Positions 15,860 through 24,240 of a stretch of DNA of 64,000 bases are shown in pieces. Numbering within the stretch: position 1 is the stretch's first letter; each line of letters begins with the position of its first letter. The translations under genes and the position numbers were made by a program. Below the pieces are notes generated by a model. The model was not told the DNA's origin. It ran no database searches and worked only from the letters and a program-made list of their open reading frames with translations. Source of the stretch: CAYMEV01 sp964389675 [NCBI: uncultured Candidatus Sumerlaeota bacterium] (GTDB lineage Bacteria; CAYMEV01); NCBI GenBank assembly GCA_964389675.1, contig CAYMEV010000010.1, positions 62,001 through 126,000 of the forward strand. The letters run 5' to 3'.

Positions 15860-17944
15860 ATGGCAGAGTTTAAAAACAAAAATCTAAGAAACATTTCAAT
15901 TGTAGGGCACGGAAGCACCGGGAAAACACAGCTTACATCAGCTATGCTGTTTTCTGCGAAAGCAATCAGCAGATTCCTGAAGGTTGATGAGGGAAATACT
16001 GTTACTGATTTTGATGATGAAGAGATAAAAAGAAAGATTTCAATATCATCCAGTATGGCATACTTATCCTATGGAAACAGCAGGATGAATATCTTTGATA
16101 CACCGGGATTTGGGAATTTTATCCAGGATGCTAAGAACTGTATCAGTGTTACAGAAGCATCCCTGGTGGTTGTCTGTTCCGTAAGCGGTGTAGAGGTACA
16201 GACTGAGAAAGTATATAAAGATGCTGCTGATTTTAAGGCATCAAGAGCATTTTTTATAAACAAGCTTGACAGAGAAAGGGGTAGTTTCGAATCTGCTCTC
16301 GAATCAATCACTGATACATTTGATACCAAGGCAATGCCCATTTTCTATCCAATTGGTTCAGAGGCTAAATTTTGCGGTATTGTAGATATTTTTAATAAAA
16401 AGGCCTATTATTATAAGGATGACCAGTCGGGAGATTATGAGATAAAGGAAGTACCTGAGGAACTGAAGGATAAAATTGATGAGCTCTATGATTCCTTGAT
16501 CGAGAACATAGTGGAGTTCGATGAGGAATTAATGGAACGCTACCTTAACGAAGAGGAAATCGGCAAGGAAGAGCTCTTCAGGGCATTGAAGGATGGTTTC
16601 CATAAAGGAGCATTATGCCCGGTCTTTTGCGGTTCAGCATTAAAGAATATAGGGATCAGGAATCTGCTTGAGTGGGTGGATTATATATTTCCAGATCCCT
16701 CTGAAGCCCTCGAAATAACCGGGATAAATGAAAAACAGGAGAAGGAAAAGATATGTATTGACGATTCCGCCCCTTTTCTGGGTTATGTATTCAAAACAAC
16801 ATCAGACCCGTTTACAGGGAAGATAACCTTTATTAAGGTTCTACAGGGAATTTTGAACACTGACACTACGATCATTAACAGGACCAATAATCAAAAAGAG
16901 AGGATAGGCCAGCTTATTTACCTTATGGGGAAAAATTCCAAAGCAGTTATAGAAGCAAGTGCTGGAGATATTTGTGCAGTTGCCAAACTTAAGACAACTA
17001 ATACCGGCGATACAATATCATTGAATCAGGGTGAACTGAAGGTTGTTCCAATTATCATTCCTGAACCTATAATGTCCTTTGCTATCGAACCAAAAACAAA
17101 GAAGGATGAGGACAAGATAAGTGCTTCAATAGCAAGGCTGCTTGAGGAAGATCCGACATTTGTATATAAGAGGGATTCCCAGACTAATGAGCTTATTATA
17201 TCAGGCATGGGGCAGCAGCATGTTGAGGTTATCGTAAGCAAGCTTAAGAACAAGTATAATGTTGATGTTGACCTTAAACCGCCGAAGGTCCCGTATAAGG
17301 AGACCATAAAGGTCTCTGCAAAGGCTCATGGCAGGTACAAGAAGCAGACCGGCGGAAAAGGGCAGTTTGGAGACTGCCATTTAGAGATCATACCTCAGAA
17401 GAGGGGTGATGGCTTTGAATTTGTTAATGCCATCGTAGGAGGTGTAATCCCAAAAACCTATATCCCTGCTGTTGAAAAGGGTGTCATAGGTGCCATGGAG
17501 GAGGGGATTGTAGCCGGATATCCGGTAGTTGACGTAAAGGTAATTCTCTATGATGGGTCCTACCACCCTGTAGACAGTTCTGAAATAGCATTCAAGATCG
17601 CGGGCTCCATGGGGTTTAAAAAGGCATTTCACGATGCCCAGCCAGTCCTGCTCGAACCCTACATGAAGCTTTCGGTAGTGGTTCCAGATGATTATATGGG
17701 TGATATCACCGGTGATGTATCTTCCAAGAGGGGCAGGATATTAGGCATGGATTCAAAAAAGGGCAGAAGTATTGTTGAAGCTGTCGTTCCTATGTCAGAG
17801 CTTTTTAATTATTCAAATGAGCTTAAGAGCATGACAGGGGGAAGAGGGAATTTCAATATGGAATTCTCGCATTATGAAGAAGTGCCTCACGCTATCGCGG
17901 AAAAAATAATTGAATCATTCAAGAAAGAAGATGAACAACAATAG
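15860..17944 (+). CDS. fusA2: Elongation factor G paralog (EF-G2 type)
   Basis: 694 residues with all five EF-G domains. The P-loop is GHGSTGKT instead of the AHIDAGKT of the housekeeping EF-G, a mark of the EF-G2-like group. G3 is DTPGF, G4 NKLD and G5 SAL. The domain IV region begins KAHGRYKKQTGGKGQFGD and the C-terminal domain holds SKRGRILGMDS. GGAGG precedes the ATG at 15860; the TTG at 15848 overlaps that site. It would bind GTP and the ribosome; whether it translocates or has a specialised stress role is unknown. A hairpin terminator follows. Confidence 0.92.
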   Translation: MAEFKNKNLRNISIVGHGSTGKTQLTSAMLFSAKAISRFLKVDEGNTVTDFDDEEIKRKISISSSMAYLSYGNSRMNIFDTPGFGNFIQDAKNCISVTEASLVVVCSVSGVEVQTEKVYKDAADFKASRAFFINKLDRERGSFESALESITDTFDTKAMPIFYPIGSEAKFCGIVDIFNKKAYYYKDDQSGDYEIKEVPEELKDKIDELYDSLIENIVEFDEELMERYLNEEEIGKEELFRALKDGFHKGALCPVFCGSALKNIGIRNLLEWVDYIFPDPSEALEITGINEKQEKEKICIDDSAPFLGYVFKTTSDPFTGKITFIKVLQGILNTDTTIINRTNNQKERIGQLIYLMGKNSKAVIEASAGDICAVAKLKTTNTGDTISLNQGELKVVPIIIPEPIMSFAIEPKTKKDEDKISASIARLLEEDPTFVYKRDSQTNELIISGMGQQHVEVIVSKLKNKYNVDVDLKPPKVPYKETIKVSAKAHGRYKKQTGGKGQFGDCHLEIIPQKRGDGFEFVNAIVGGVIPKTYIPAVEKGVIGAMEEGIVAGYPVVDVKVILYDGSYHPVDSSEIAFKIAGSMGFKKAFHDAQPVLLEPYMKLSVVVPDDYMGDITGDVSSKRGRILGMDSKKGRSIVEAVVPMSELFNYSNELKSMTGGRGNFNMEFSHYEEVPHAIAEKIIESFKKEDEQQ

Positions 17945-17947
17945 ATA

Positions 17948-17982
17948 GAGGGCTGGCCTCAGCCCTCCTCACCGCTTTTTTT
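17948..17982 (+). terminator. Rho-independent terminator after the EF-G paralog
   Basis: GAGGGCTG and CAGCCCTC form an 8-bp stem with a four-base loop (17948-17967). A run of seven T follows at 17976-17982, separated by eight bases, so the terminator is imperfect. Confidence 0.5.
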
Positions 17983-17988
17983 CCTGCA

Positions 17989-18882
17989 TCATTTTATTGC
18001 AAAAAGCCTCTTTATCCCTGTTATATTGAACCTTTGCCTGAAATTGTCCAGGCTGCAGGTTATTACCTGTTTTTTCCTGTATGATGCCTCAAGTACCCTT
18101 GCTTCATCTCCTTCAAAATAAACAAAAGCTATATGCTTGTTTCCGCGGAGTATGCTTCTCGCATAAATAATATCAAGGTCCCTGATATTATCAGGTATAT
18201 ATCCGATGGTGCCATACTGATCCTCTGAATGCTTCGGCAGGCAAACCCCGAACCTGTCATAAACTGCCCTCATAATAAATCCAGAACAGTCTACCTCACT
18301 GTGTGAAGACGATCCCAGCCTATATTTTATGCCCTTTTCCAGGTAATTAATCCTCAGGTATTCTTTGAATTTAAGAAGCTCATCCCTGCTTATAAATATA
18401 CTCTGCCCTTTTCTTAAAATATAGCTGCTGCCCCTTCTTGATGATATTTCAAGATTATCGCATTCTGTCCATCCATAACAGGTGAAAGGCGTCCATAAAA
18501 AGGCAAGGGATTTATTCTGACATACCATGACTGAGGGAGGGTCATTCCTTTGAAGCTGTATTGAGAGTTTTTCCCGCTTTGCTGATGAATAAAGGTTGAT
18601 CCAGTCGTATTTCGGCATCCATAGCCTGGTATTGGACATCCTCTCTTTTAATGAGGAAATGCTTATTGAGAAGGAAAGGCCATCTTCCTGATCTGTTCCT
18701 TTAAGCCTTGCTTTAAGCTTTTCAAATATTGATGGAATTAAGGCTTCTCCATAGCATACTGTACCTTTTAAATCAGTCTTAAGGCTGATTTCTGCTCCAT
18801 CAAAGCCATGTATTGAGGCTAAATCATTCTTCAGCCCTGAGATTATGAAGCTGGCCTCTTCTTTATTTTTCAGGTTCTTCAT
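17989..18882 (-). CDS. NlpC/P60-family cysteine peptidase without signal peptide
   Basis: 297 residues. The C-terminal hundred residues form the NlpC/P60 domain: VDCSGF with Cys199, HIAFVYF with His250 and a polar third residue, probably Glu265. The middle region (about 95-175), with KYDWINLY and FTCYGWTEC, may hold SH3-like strands. There is no signal peptide or membrane segment, unusual for a peptidoglycan hydrolase, so the enzyme may act inside the cell or on muropeptides taken up. Its ATG lies inside the end of the small LysW-like gene (20-base overlap), implying coupled translation. Confidence 0.82.
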   Translation of the reverse strand: MKNLKNKEEASFIISGLKNDLASIHGFDGAEISLKTDLKGTVCYGEALIPSIFEKLKARLKGTDQEDGLSFSISISSLKERMSNTRLWMPKYDWINLYSSAKREKLSIQLQRNDPPSVMVCQNKSLAFLWTPFTCYGWTECDNLEISSRRGSSYILRKGQSIFISRDELLKFKEYLRINYLEKGIKYRLGSSSHSEVDCSGFIMRAVYDRFGVCLPKHSEDQYGTIGYIPDNIRDLDIIYARSILRGNKHIAFVYFEGDEARVLEASYRKKQVITCSLDNFRQRFNITGIKRLFAIK

Positions 18883-19015
18883 ATAGAATGAATTCGAAAG
18901 GCTCCATTGAAATTATCTCAAGGAGGGATCCGCAATCACTGCATTCTATCAGATCCCCTTCAATGTTTCCATCCGGCTTATTTATCTCGCATCCGCAAAT
19001 TGGGCATATATTCAT
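18863..19015 (-). CDS. LysW-like small zinc-ribbon protein
   Basis: 50 residues, too short for a routine open-frame list. Two cysteine knuckles, CPICGC at the N-terminus and ECSDCGS at 24-30, are followed by LLEIISMEPFEF, the layout of LysW/ArgW amino-group carrier proteins (C..CG...., E/G, IEC.DCG..LE). The acidic tail ends EEPEK and not in the EDWGE-type end whose terminal Glu carries the substrate, so a carrier role is doubtful. AAGGAG lies eight bases before the ATG. It overlaps the NlpC/P60 gene by 20 bases. No lysine or arginine synthesis gene is nearby. Confidence 0.8.
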   Translation of the reverse strand: MNICPICGCEINKPDGNIEGDLIECSDCGSLLEIISMEPFEFILYEEPEK

Positions 19016-19080
19016 TTACTTATCTCCTTGATTACAGGCTTATGGAATTCTAATATAAATTGACATTATTTCAATATATT

Positions 19081-19108
19081 TTGACATCGGCTGGAATTTA
19101 TTTATTAT
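19081..19108 (+). promoter_or_regulatory. Sigma70-type promoter candidate for the LpxH-like gene
   Basis: TTGACA (19081-19086), 16-base spacer, TATTAT (19103-19108), 34 bases before the TTG start. A second TTGACA stands at 19060-19065. Confidence 0.55.
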
Positions 19109-19142
19109 TTTTTACCTGCAGGCAATATTAAAGGAGTTTTTT

Positions 19143-19907
19143 TTGGAAAGCACGCTATCAGGCCCGGAAATCGCATCAGGCGGAGTATGGTTAGCTATTG
19201 CTGATATCCATTTAAGATCGGAGGACAATGCAGGTGAAGAGATGCTCCTTAAGCTTCTCGATAAATATGAAGATAGGCTGGGAGGATTGATTCTGCTGGG
19301 AGATATATTTGATATCTGGTTTGGCTATAAACATGCAATATTCTTCCAGGCAATCAGATTTTTAGCAAAATTAAAGGACCTGTCATTAAGAGGAATTCCA
19401 ATTATCTATCTCGAGGGAAACCATGATTTTTACCTGAAAGGCTTCTTTAAGGATTATATAAGGGCAGATGTAAGAAGATCTGCTGAACTCGAGCTTTTTA
19501 GCAAAAAAATATATGCCTCTCACGGGGATGAGTTCAATTATGATAAGATAGATTACAGAATTACCCGCAGCCTCATGTCCAGCAGGTTACTGCAGTTTCT
19601 TGTATCATTACTTCCTGTTGACCTTTGCTTCAGGCTTTTCAGTGTCTTTTCAGGCTTATCCAGAAGGTTCAGCAAAAAGAAGGAGTATGATACTGAGAGG
19701 TATATCAGCAATATAGCCAGGCGTTTCAGGTCAAAAGATGCAGAAATAATCCTGACGGCACATAATCATATTGAAATGGACATTGAGATCAGGGTTGATG
19801 ACAGAGCTGTAAGAATAATGAACCCCGGGTCCTTTCAGGACAGTTTGAAGTACATAGTCATAAGCAAAGAAGTAACAGAGCTTAGGACTTTAGATGCCTT
19901 ATCCTGA
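19143..19907 (+). CDS. LpxH-like metallophosphatase (UDP-2,3-diacylglucosamine diphosphatase family)
   Basis: 254 residues with the calcineurin-like metal motifs in order: ADIHL, GDIFDIW, GNHDFYL, SHGDEFN and TAHNHIE. The spacing and the GDIFDIWFG motif match LpxH-type enzymes of lipid A synthesis rather than general phosphodiesterases. The start is TTG with AAAGGAG eight bases upstream. A lipid A function agrees with the heptose genes at 41-43 kb, but no other lpx gene is in the window. Confidence 0.82.
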   Translation: MESTLSGPEIASGGVWLAIADIHLRSEDNAGEEMLLKLLDKYEDRLGGLILLGDIFDIWFGYKHAIFFQAIRFLAKLKDLSLRGIPIIYLEGNHDFYLKGFFKDYIRADVRRSAELELFSKKIYASHGDEFNYDKIDYRITRSLMSSRLLQFLVSLLPVDLCFRLFSVFSGLSRRFSKKKEYDTERYISNIARRFRSKDAEIILTAHNHIEMDIEIRVDDRAVRIMNPGSFQDSLKYIVISKEVTELRTLDALS

Positions 19908-20008
19908 AATCCTCAGGCGTTCATATTAATGATAACAGGCTCCTGAGCATCAGGGCCTGGAATATGGACCGCAACAAAACAGAGTTCCCTGCATTGGCAA
20001 AATAAGAT

Positions 20009-20035
20009 TTGACTTTTTTCGCCAGGATATATAAT
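20009..20035 (+). promoter_or_regulatory. Promoter candidate for DUF507-smpB
   Basis: TTGACT (20009-20014) and TATAAT (20030-20035), with a short 15-base spacer. It is 50 bases before the start of the DUF507 gene. Confidence 0.4.
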
Positions 20036-20084
20036 ATAAACAGGGTTTTTTGATATATTTATATTTAATAAGGGGGTTTTTATT

Positions 20085-20420
20085 TTGAGGCTGACTAAAG
20101 AGCAGATCAGAAATATAGCAGGTGAGGTAGTTAATCAGTTCAGGGCACAGGATGTCCTGGACCTTTCAGAGAATGCCTTTATTGAAATAGAGATGGAAGA
20201 TGGGTCAAAAAGGGTAAGCAGGCTGGATTATGATGGTATTATGCAGATAGTCCTGAAACTTCTTTATGATGATCTTATGAAAGAGGACAGGCTTAACGAA
20301 GAGGTCAGACAGATAATGCTTGATTACAGGGATGAAATTGATCAAAAAAACATCAGATATGGCGACCTCTTTAAAATGATCAAGAAAAAGCTTGCTCACG
20401 AAAGAGGTATAGTTCTCTGA
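20085..20420 (+). CDS. DUF507 family protein
   Basis: 111 residues, highly charged and helical, with the DUF507 features of an N-terminal MRLTKEQI helix, a central ...EEVRQIMLDYRDEI segment and a C-terminal KLAHERGIVL. Start is TTG with AAGGGGG upstream; no better codon exists. It is followed after nine bases by smpB. The function of the family is not known. A link to ribosome rescue is suggested only by the position before smpB and tmRNA. Confidence 0.85.
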   Translation: MRLTKEQIRNIAGEVVNQFRAQDVLDLSENAFIEIEMEDGSKRVSRLDYDGIMQIVLKLLYDDLMKEDRLNEEVRQIMLDYRDEIDQKNIRYGDLFKMIKKKLAHERGIVL

Positions 20421-20429
20421 TACAAAACC

Positions 20430-20873
20430 ATGAAGATTATCTCCAGGAACAAAAAGGCTTTTTTTAACTACTATATAGAAGAGAAAATAGAATCAGGAAT
20501 AGTACTTGCAGGTTCTGAGATAAAATCTGTAAGAGCCGGGAAGGTCAGCATAAGCGAAGCTTATGCCGTAATAAAGGAAAAAGAGGTATTTTTGCTGAAT
20601 TGCCGGATAAGCCCCTATGATCCTGCATCTGTTTTCAATCATAACCCTCTTAGAGAAAAAAAGCTTCTCCTGAAAAAAAGTGAAATACGAAAATTAGCTC
20701 AGAAGATAGAAAGAAAGGGATATACACTGATCCCACTGAGTATTTATATTGATGACAGGAATAAAGCCAAGATTGAACTTGGCCTGTGTATAGGGAAAAA
20801 GAACTACGATAAAAGAGATACTGAGAGAAAAAAGGAGATCATCCATGAAATTCAAAAAGCAGCTAAATACTAA
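20430..20873 (+). CDS. smpB: SsrA-binding protein SmpB
   Basis: 147 residues with the SmpB core IVLAGSEIKSVRAGK, an N-terminal strand NKKAFFNYYI, and a basic C-terminal tail KKNYDKRDTERKKEI that enters the mRNA channel. It binds tmRNA and rescues stalled ribosomes. The tmRNA gene starts 44 bases downstream with its own promoter, so the two partners are neighbours. No strong Shine-Dalgarno sequence is seen; coupling to the DUF507 gene is likely. Confidence 0.97.
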   Translation: MKIISRNKKAFFNYYIEEKIESGIVLAGSEIKSVRAGKVSISEAYAVIKEKEVFLLNCRISPYDPASVFNHNPLREKKLLLKKSEIRKLAQKIERKGYTLIPLSIYIDDRNKAKIELGLCIGKKNYDKRDTERKKEIIHEIQKAAKY

Positions 20874-20878
20874 ATTTC

Positions 20879-20907
20879 TTGATTTTATGGCCTGTCTGAC
20901 ATATAAT
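20879..20907 (+). promoter_or_regulatory. tmRNA promoter
   Basis: TTGATT (20879-20884), 17-base spacer, TATAAT (20902-20907). The mature tmRNA 5' end falls ten bases after the -10 box, so this promoter may start transcription at or very near the mature end. Confidence 0.7.
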
Positions 20908-20917
20908 GAATATTAAA

Positions 20918-21271
20918 GGGGGCGAAATGGTCTCGACGGGAATAGTTGAGAAAATACGGAAGCATGCCGAGTTGCTGCCATATCGTTAAAAGGGCAGAAG
21001 ACAATTAAACGCAAACAATAACTACGCTTTAGCTGCTTAATTACAAGCAGCCGTCTCTAATGGTCCGTGCTCAGGGGATCATAAGAGGCGAAATGAATCT
21101 GGGCTATCTTTTATTTCACTCCTTTTGTTATAAAAGAGAAAAGCTTTAAGGATAGGTTGCTTGGTTTTGTCAGATTATAAGGGCAGCCGAAATTCTGATA
21201 TCTGACTAAGCATGTAGATGCCTGTTTTCGAAGATTTCCGGACACGGGTTCGATTCCCGTCGCCTCCACCA
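20918..21271 (+). ncRNA. ssrA: tmRNA (ssrA)
   Basis: The 5' end GGGGGCGAAATGGTCTCGAC and the 3' end with a T-arm (GGGTTCGATTCCC) and encoded CCA define a one-piece tmRNA of 354 bases. The acceptor arm pairs GGGGGCG with CGCCTCC, giving the G3-U70 wobble needed for alanylation. The tag frame starts at 21011 and reads A-N-N-N-Y-A-L-A-A-stop. It works with SmpB, encoded immediately upstream, to free stalled ribosomes and mark the peptide for proteolysis. Confidence 0.97.
21011..21040 (+). other. tmRNA proteolysis-tag reading frame
   Basis: GCA resume codon followed by codons for NNNYALAA and TAA. The YALAA end is the usual signal for ClpXP/ClpAP-type proteases. The first part is shorter than the common ANDENYALAA tag and lacks acidic residues. 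Confidence 0.85.
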
Positions 21272-21437
21272 TAAGCATCATTATTGGATATCCTGGCCAA
21301 TTCAGGCAGGATATCTGCAATCCCCAGAAAAATGTTGTATTATATTCCGAAATAGTGTATCTTATGGATATCAGATGGTTATATGATATAACTTATTATT
21401 TAATAAATACTTATTCTTTTGGAATTGATTTATTTAG

Positions 21438-22967
21438 ATGAAAATATTTAAGCATTGCATTATTATTCCTGTTATAATCTGTATTCTCTTTTCTGCTGAT
21501 AACTCTGCTCAGGAAGCCAATATTCAGAGGTTTCCGCTGAAAATCATTCTTTATGACTCATCCAGCCAGAAAACAGATCATTTGTATAAGGTCGGCGAGG
21601 AGCTGTATTTCCCCGCAACTTTCTTTGAAACAACAGGCCTTGGAAAAATGGAAAAGGAAGGGGATATATTCATTCTTAAAACACCTGTATTTGACAGGAT
21701 AGAGATAAATGACAGCTATAAAGAAGTTATTTACAAGGGCCAGTCGGTTCATTTTTCAAATAATTTTTATATTTACAGGGATGAGATGCTTTTTCCTTAT
21801 GACCTGCTGAATATTATAATAGAGAACATCTATAATTATAATTTTTGCCTTTCACTTGAAAATCTGACCTTCTATCTCGGGAAAGCGGATGACTGCGTAC
21901 TTAAAGTCCTCTTATCCTTTTACCAGGGTAAAGCAGTAATAGATATCTATTTCAAGGAAAAAGGCCAGTATCTTATAAACAGGAAGAAAAACCAGATCGA
22001 GCTGATATATTTCAGCGGCAGTGTTGGTGCCTTCAGCTGGAAAAACAAATCTTATCCATTTTTCAGCATATATTCAGATAAAAGTGATAAAAATAAGATA
22101 TTGATATCACTGAAAAATGAGAATTTTGCTTTCAAGGAATCAAAACAGGCCGAAAACAAGCTTATAAGGATAGAAATTGACAGCCCGCTGATAGTACTTC
22201 CAGGTCAGGACGAAAAAAAACCTGAAATGGATCAGAGGCCCCTTCAGAATATCGTCATAGACCCAGGGCATGGTGGAGAAGATACCGGGGCAATAGGGTA
22301 TTATAATATCAAGGAGAAGGATATTACCCTGGATATAGCACTAATACTGAAAAGACTGATAGAAAAATACCTGGGAATGAATGTAATAATCACACGTGAT
22401 GAGGATAAGACCATAAGCCTGAATGAAAGGGTTGATATTGCCAATGCAAGCAATGGAGATCTCTTTGTAAGCATCCACGCAAATTGGTCCAGGTACAGGC
22501 AAGCAAAAGGCTTTGAGGTTTTTTATGCAAATACATATGCCAGTGATGATGATTCTCTCTTAATTTCAAAAATTGAGAATCTCTCATTAACTGATGCTGA
22601 TATAGAGAATAAAAATATTGCAGACCTGGATTATGTCCTATGGGATTTAGCTCAATCGGAATTCCTGGAAGAGAGCATGGAGTTTTCATCCATTATAAAC
22701 GATTATGCAGTGAAGGAACTCAATATCCTCAACAGGGGCGTTAAGCAGGCACCCTTTTTTGTATTGCTTGGGGCCAATATGCCGGCGGCACTTGTTGAAA
22801 TTGGCTTTATAACGAATAAAAACGAGGCTAAGATAATGCAGACAAAAGAGTATCAGACAAAGCTTGCAAATGTAATATTCGTGGCGATAAGGGAATACAG
22901 GAACAGATTTAACAGAAGGAGAGGAATATCTGACCATCACTATTTTGAGATTATTCCCGGGTATTAG
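21438..22967 (+). CDS. N-acetylmuramoyl-L-alanine amidase (Amidase_3, AmiC-like)
   Basis: 509 residues. Signal peptide (IIIPVIICILFSADNSAQ), an N-terminal beta-rich region to about residue 265, then the zinc amidase domain: IVIDPGHGGEDTGAIG with the first zinc His, EKDITL with the zinc Glu, VSIHAN with the second His, and ALVEIGFITN with the catalytic Glu. It cleaves the peptide stem from MurNAc in the periplasm. It leads an operon that also encodes FtsX and an EnvC-like protein, its expected regulators in cell separation. The Shine-Dalgarno sequence is weak. Confidence 0.93.
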   Translation: MKIFKHCIIIPVIICILFSADNSAQEANIQRFPLKIILYDSSSQKTDHLYKVGEELYFPATFFETTGLGKMEKEGDIFILKTPVFDRIEINDSYKEVIYKGQSVHFSNNFYIYRDEMLFPYDLLNIIIENIYNYNFCLSLENLTFYLGKADDCVLKVLLSFYQGKAVIDIYFKEKGQYLINRKKNQIELIYFSGSVGAFSWKNKSYPFFSIYSDKSDKNKILISLKNENFAFKESKQAENKLIRIEIDSPLIVLPGQDEKKPEMDQRPLQNIVIDPGHGGEDTGAIGYYNIKEKDITLDIALILKRLIEKYLGMNVIITRDEDKTISLNERVDIANASNGDLFVSIHANWSRYRQAKGFEVFYANTYASDDDSLLISKIENLSLTDADIENKNIADLDYVLWDLAQSEFLEESMEFSSIINDYAVKELNILNRGVKQAPFFVLLGANMPAALVEIGFITNKNEAKIMQTKEYQTKLANVIFVAIREYRNRFNRRRGISDHHYFEIIPGY

Positions 22968-22970
22968 ATT

Positions 22971-23528
22971 ATGAAAAAATATATTTCTGCATTAATCTTA
23001 TTGCTTATAGTGTCAGCACTTATATATTTTTTTTTAAATTACAGGATTTTGCCAAGGGATCCATATAAATATATTATCAAACAGGAAATAGACTACAGGG
23101 AATCTTCTTCATTAATGAATTCCACCATATTTTATCCCAGCAGGAAAACAGGCAGAATAGAGAAGAAAACTCTGCCGCTTCCAAGGGTAAGGGATAATAA
23201 TGATAAGATCTCAATAATAATTGCTGAATACCTGAAAGCTTCTGAGCTTGATGAAATAGTGATTAAAAGTGTTTTTTATTCCCAAAAAACTCATATCCTG
23301 TACATTGATTTCAGGCAGTTTTCCCTCCCGGCTGACGGCGGGGCAATTGATGAATATCTGTTTTTGTATGGACTTATAAAAAATATTGATTATAGTTTCC
23401 CTTTTGTATTTGGAGTGCAGTTTATGAAGAACGGAAAATATGAAAACAGTCTTAATGGGCATATCAGCATAAGTGATCCAATAATTATAAAGGGATTTTT
23501 ACTGGGCGGAGGATGTAATGAGACTTGA
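22971..23528 (+). CDS. GerMN-domain membrane-anchored protein
   Basis: 185 residues: an N-terminal membrane anchor (ALILLLIVSALIYFFL), then a GerMN domain with HILYIDFRQFSLP, a long helix and VFGVQFMKNG...GHISISDP. GerMN domains are found in spore germination protein GerM, but also in non-sporulating bacteria next to cell-wall amidases and rph, as here. Its role is probably structural or regulatory in the envelope. It starts three bases after the amidase stop and overlaps rph by 11 bases. Confidence 0.8.
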   Translation: MKKYISALILLLIVSALIYFFLNYRILPRDPYKYIIKQEIDYRESSSLMNSTIFYPSRKTGRIEKKTLPLPRVRDNNDKISIIIAEYLKASELDEIVIKSVFYSQKTHILYIDFRQFSLPADGGAIDEYLFLYGLIKNIDYSFPFVFGVQFMKNGKYENSLNGHISISDPIIIKGFLLGGGCNET

Positions 23529-24234
23529 TAATCGTGATGATACAGCATTAAGAAGCATAAAATGCGAAGTTGGCATAAATAAGTGGGCTGAAGGAAGCTG
23601 TATTTTTGAAATGGGCCAGACAATTGTATATTGCACTGCTACTATTGAAGACAAGGTACCTTTTTTTCTTAAGGGGAAAAACAGCGGCTGGGTAACAGCA
23701 GAGTATTCAATGCTCCCTCGTTCAACAGAGAAAAGGGTAATGAGAGATATTAAAAACGGCAGACCGAGCGGGAGAAGTCAGGAAATTCAAAGGCTTATCG
23801 GGAGGTCTCTTAGAGCTGGAATATTTCTTGATATGCTCGGTGAAAGAACAGTTACTATCGATTGCGATGTACTGCAGGCCGACGGCGGGACCAGAACAGC
23901 ATCCATTAACGGCGGTTTTGTTGCTCTTTATGATGCTTTAAGCAGGATTTACAGGGGCAGTAACAGCTTAAAATCCGTGGTCAAGGGTTTTATTAGCGCT
24001 GTAAGTATAGGCATAATAAATAACAAGATGCTTCTGGACCTTAATTATTATGAGGATTCAATTGCTGATGTGGATATGAATTTTGTAATGAATGATAAGG
24101 GCAGTATAATTGAGATACAGGGCTCTGCTGAGAAGAGGGCATTTAGCAGGAAGAGCCTTGTGAATATGTGTGAACTGGCTGAGAAGGGAATATCCAGGAT
24201 TCTGGATGCTCAGGCAAAAGCACTGAACCTGTAA
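23518..24234 (+). CDS. rph: Ribonuclease PH
   Basis: 238 residues, full length. Conserved motifs include ALRSIKCEVG, GWVTAEYSMLPRST, GRSQEIQRLIGRSLR, and the phosphate-site and metal-site segments TIDCDVLQADGGTRTASI and DLNYYEDSIADVDMN. It trims tRNA 3' ends by phosphorolysis. GGAGG stands before the ATG inside the end of the GerMN gene. The amidase-gerM-rph order recurs in other diderm bacteria as I recall it. Confidence 0.97.
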   Translation: MRLDNRDDTALRSIKCEVGINKWAEGSCIFEMGQTIVYCTATIEDKVPFFLKGKNSGWVTAEYSMLPRSTEKRVMRDIKNGRPSGRSQEIQRLIGRSLRAGIFLDMLGERTVTIDCDVLQADGGTRTASINGGFVALYDALSRIYRGSNSLKSVVKGFISAVSIGIINNKMLLDLNYYEDSIADVDMNFVMNDKGSIIEIQGSAEKRAFSRKSLVNMCELAEKGISRILDAQAKALNL

Positions 24235-24240
24235 AAAAAT

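Noticed and set aside
21111-21320. Minus-strand open frame of 69 codons containing the text VEATGIEPVS
   Set aside because: It lies antisense to the 3' half of the tmRNA. The phrase comes from the T-arm complement and is a known source of false protein annotations.
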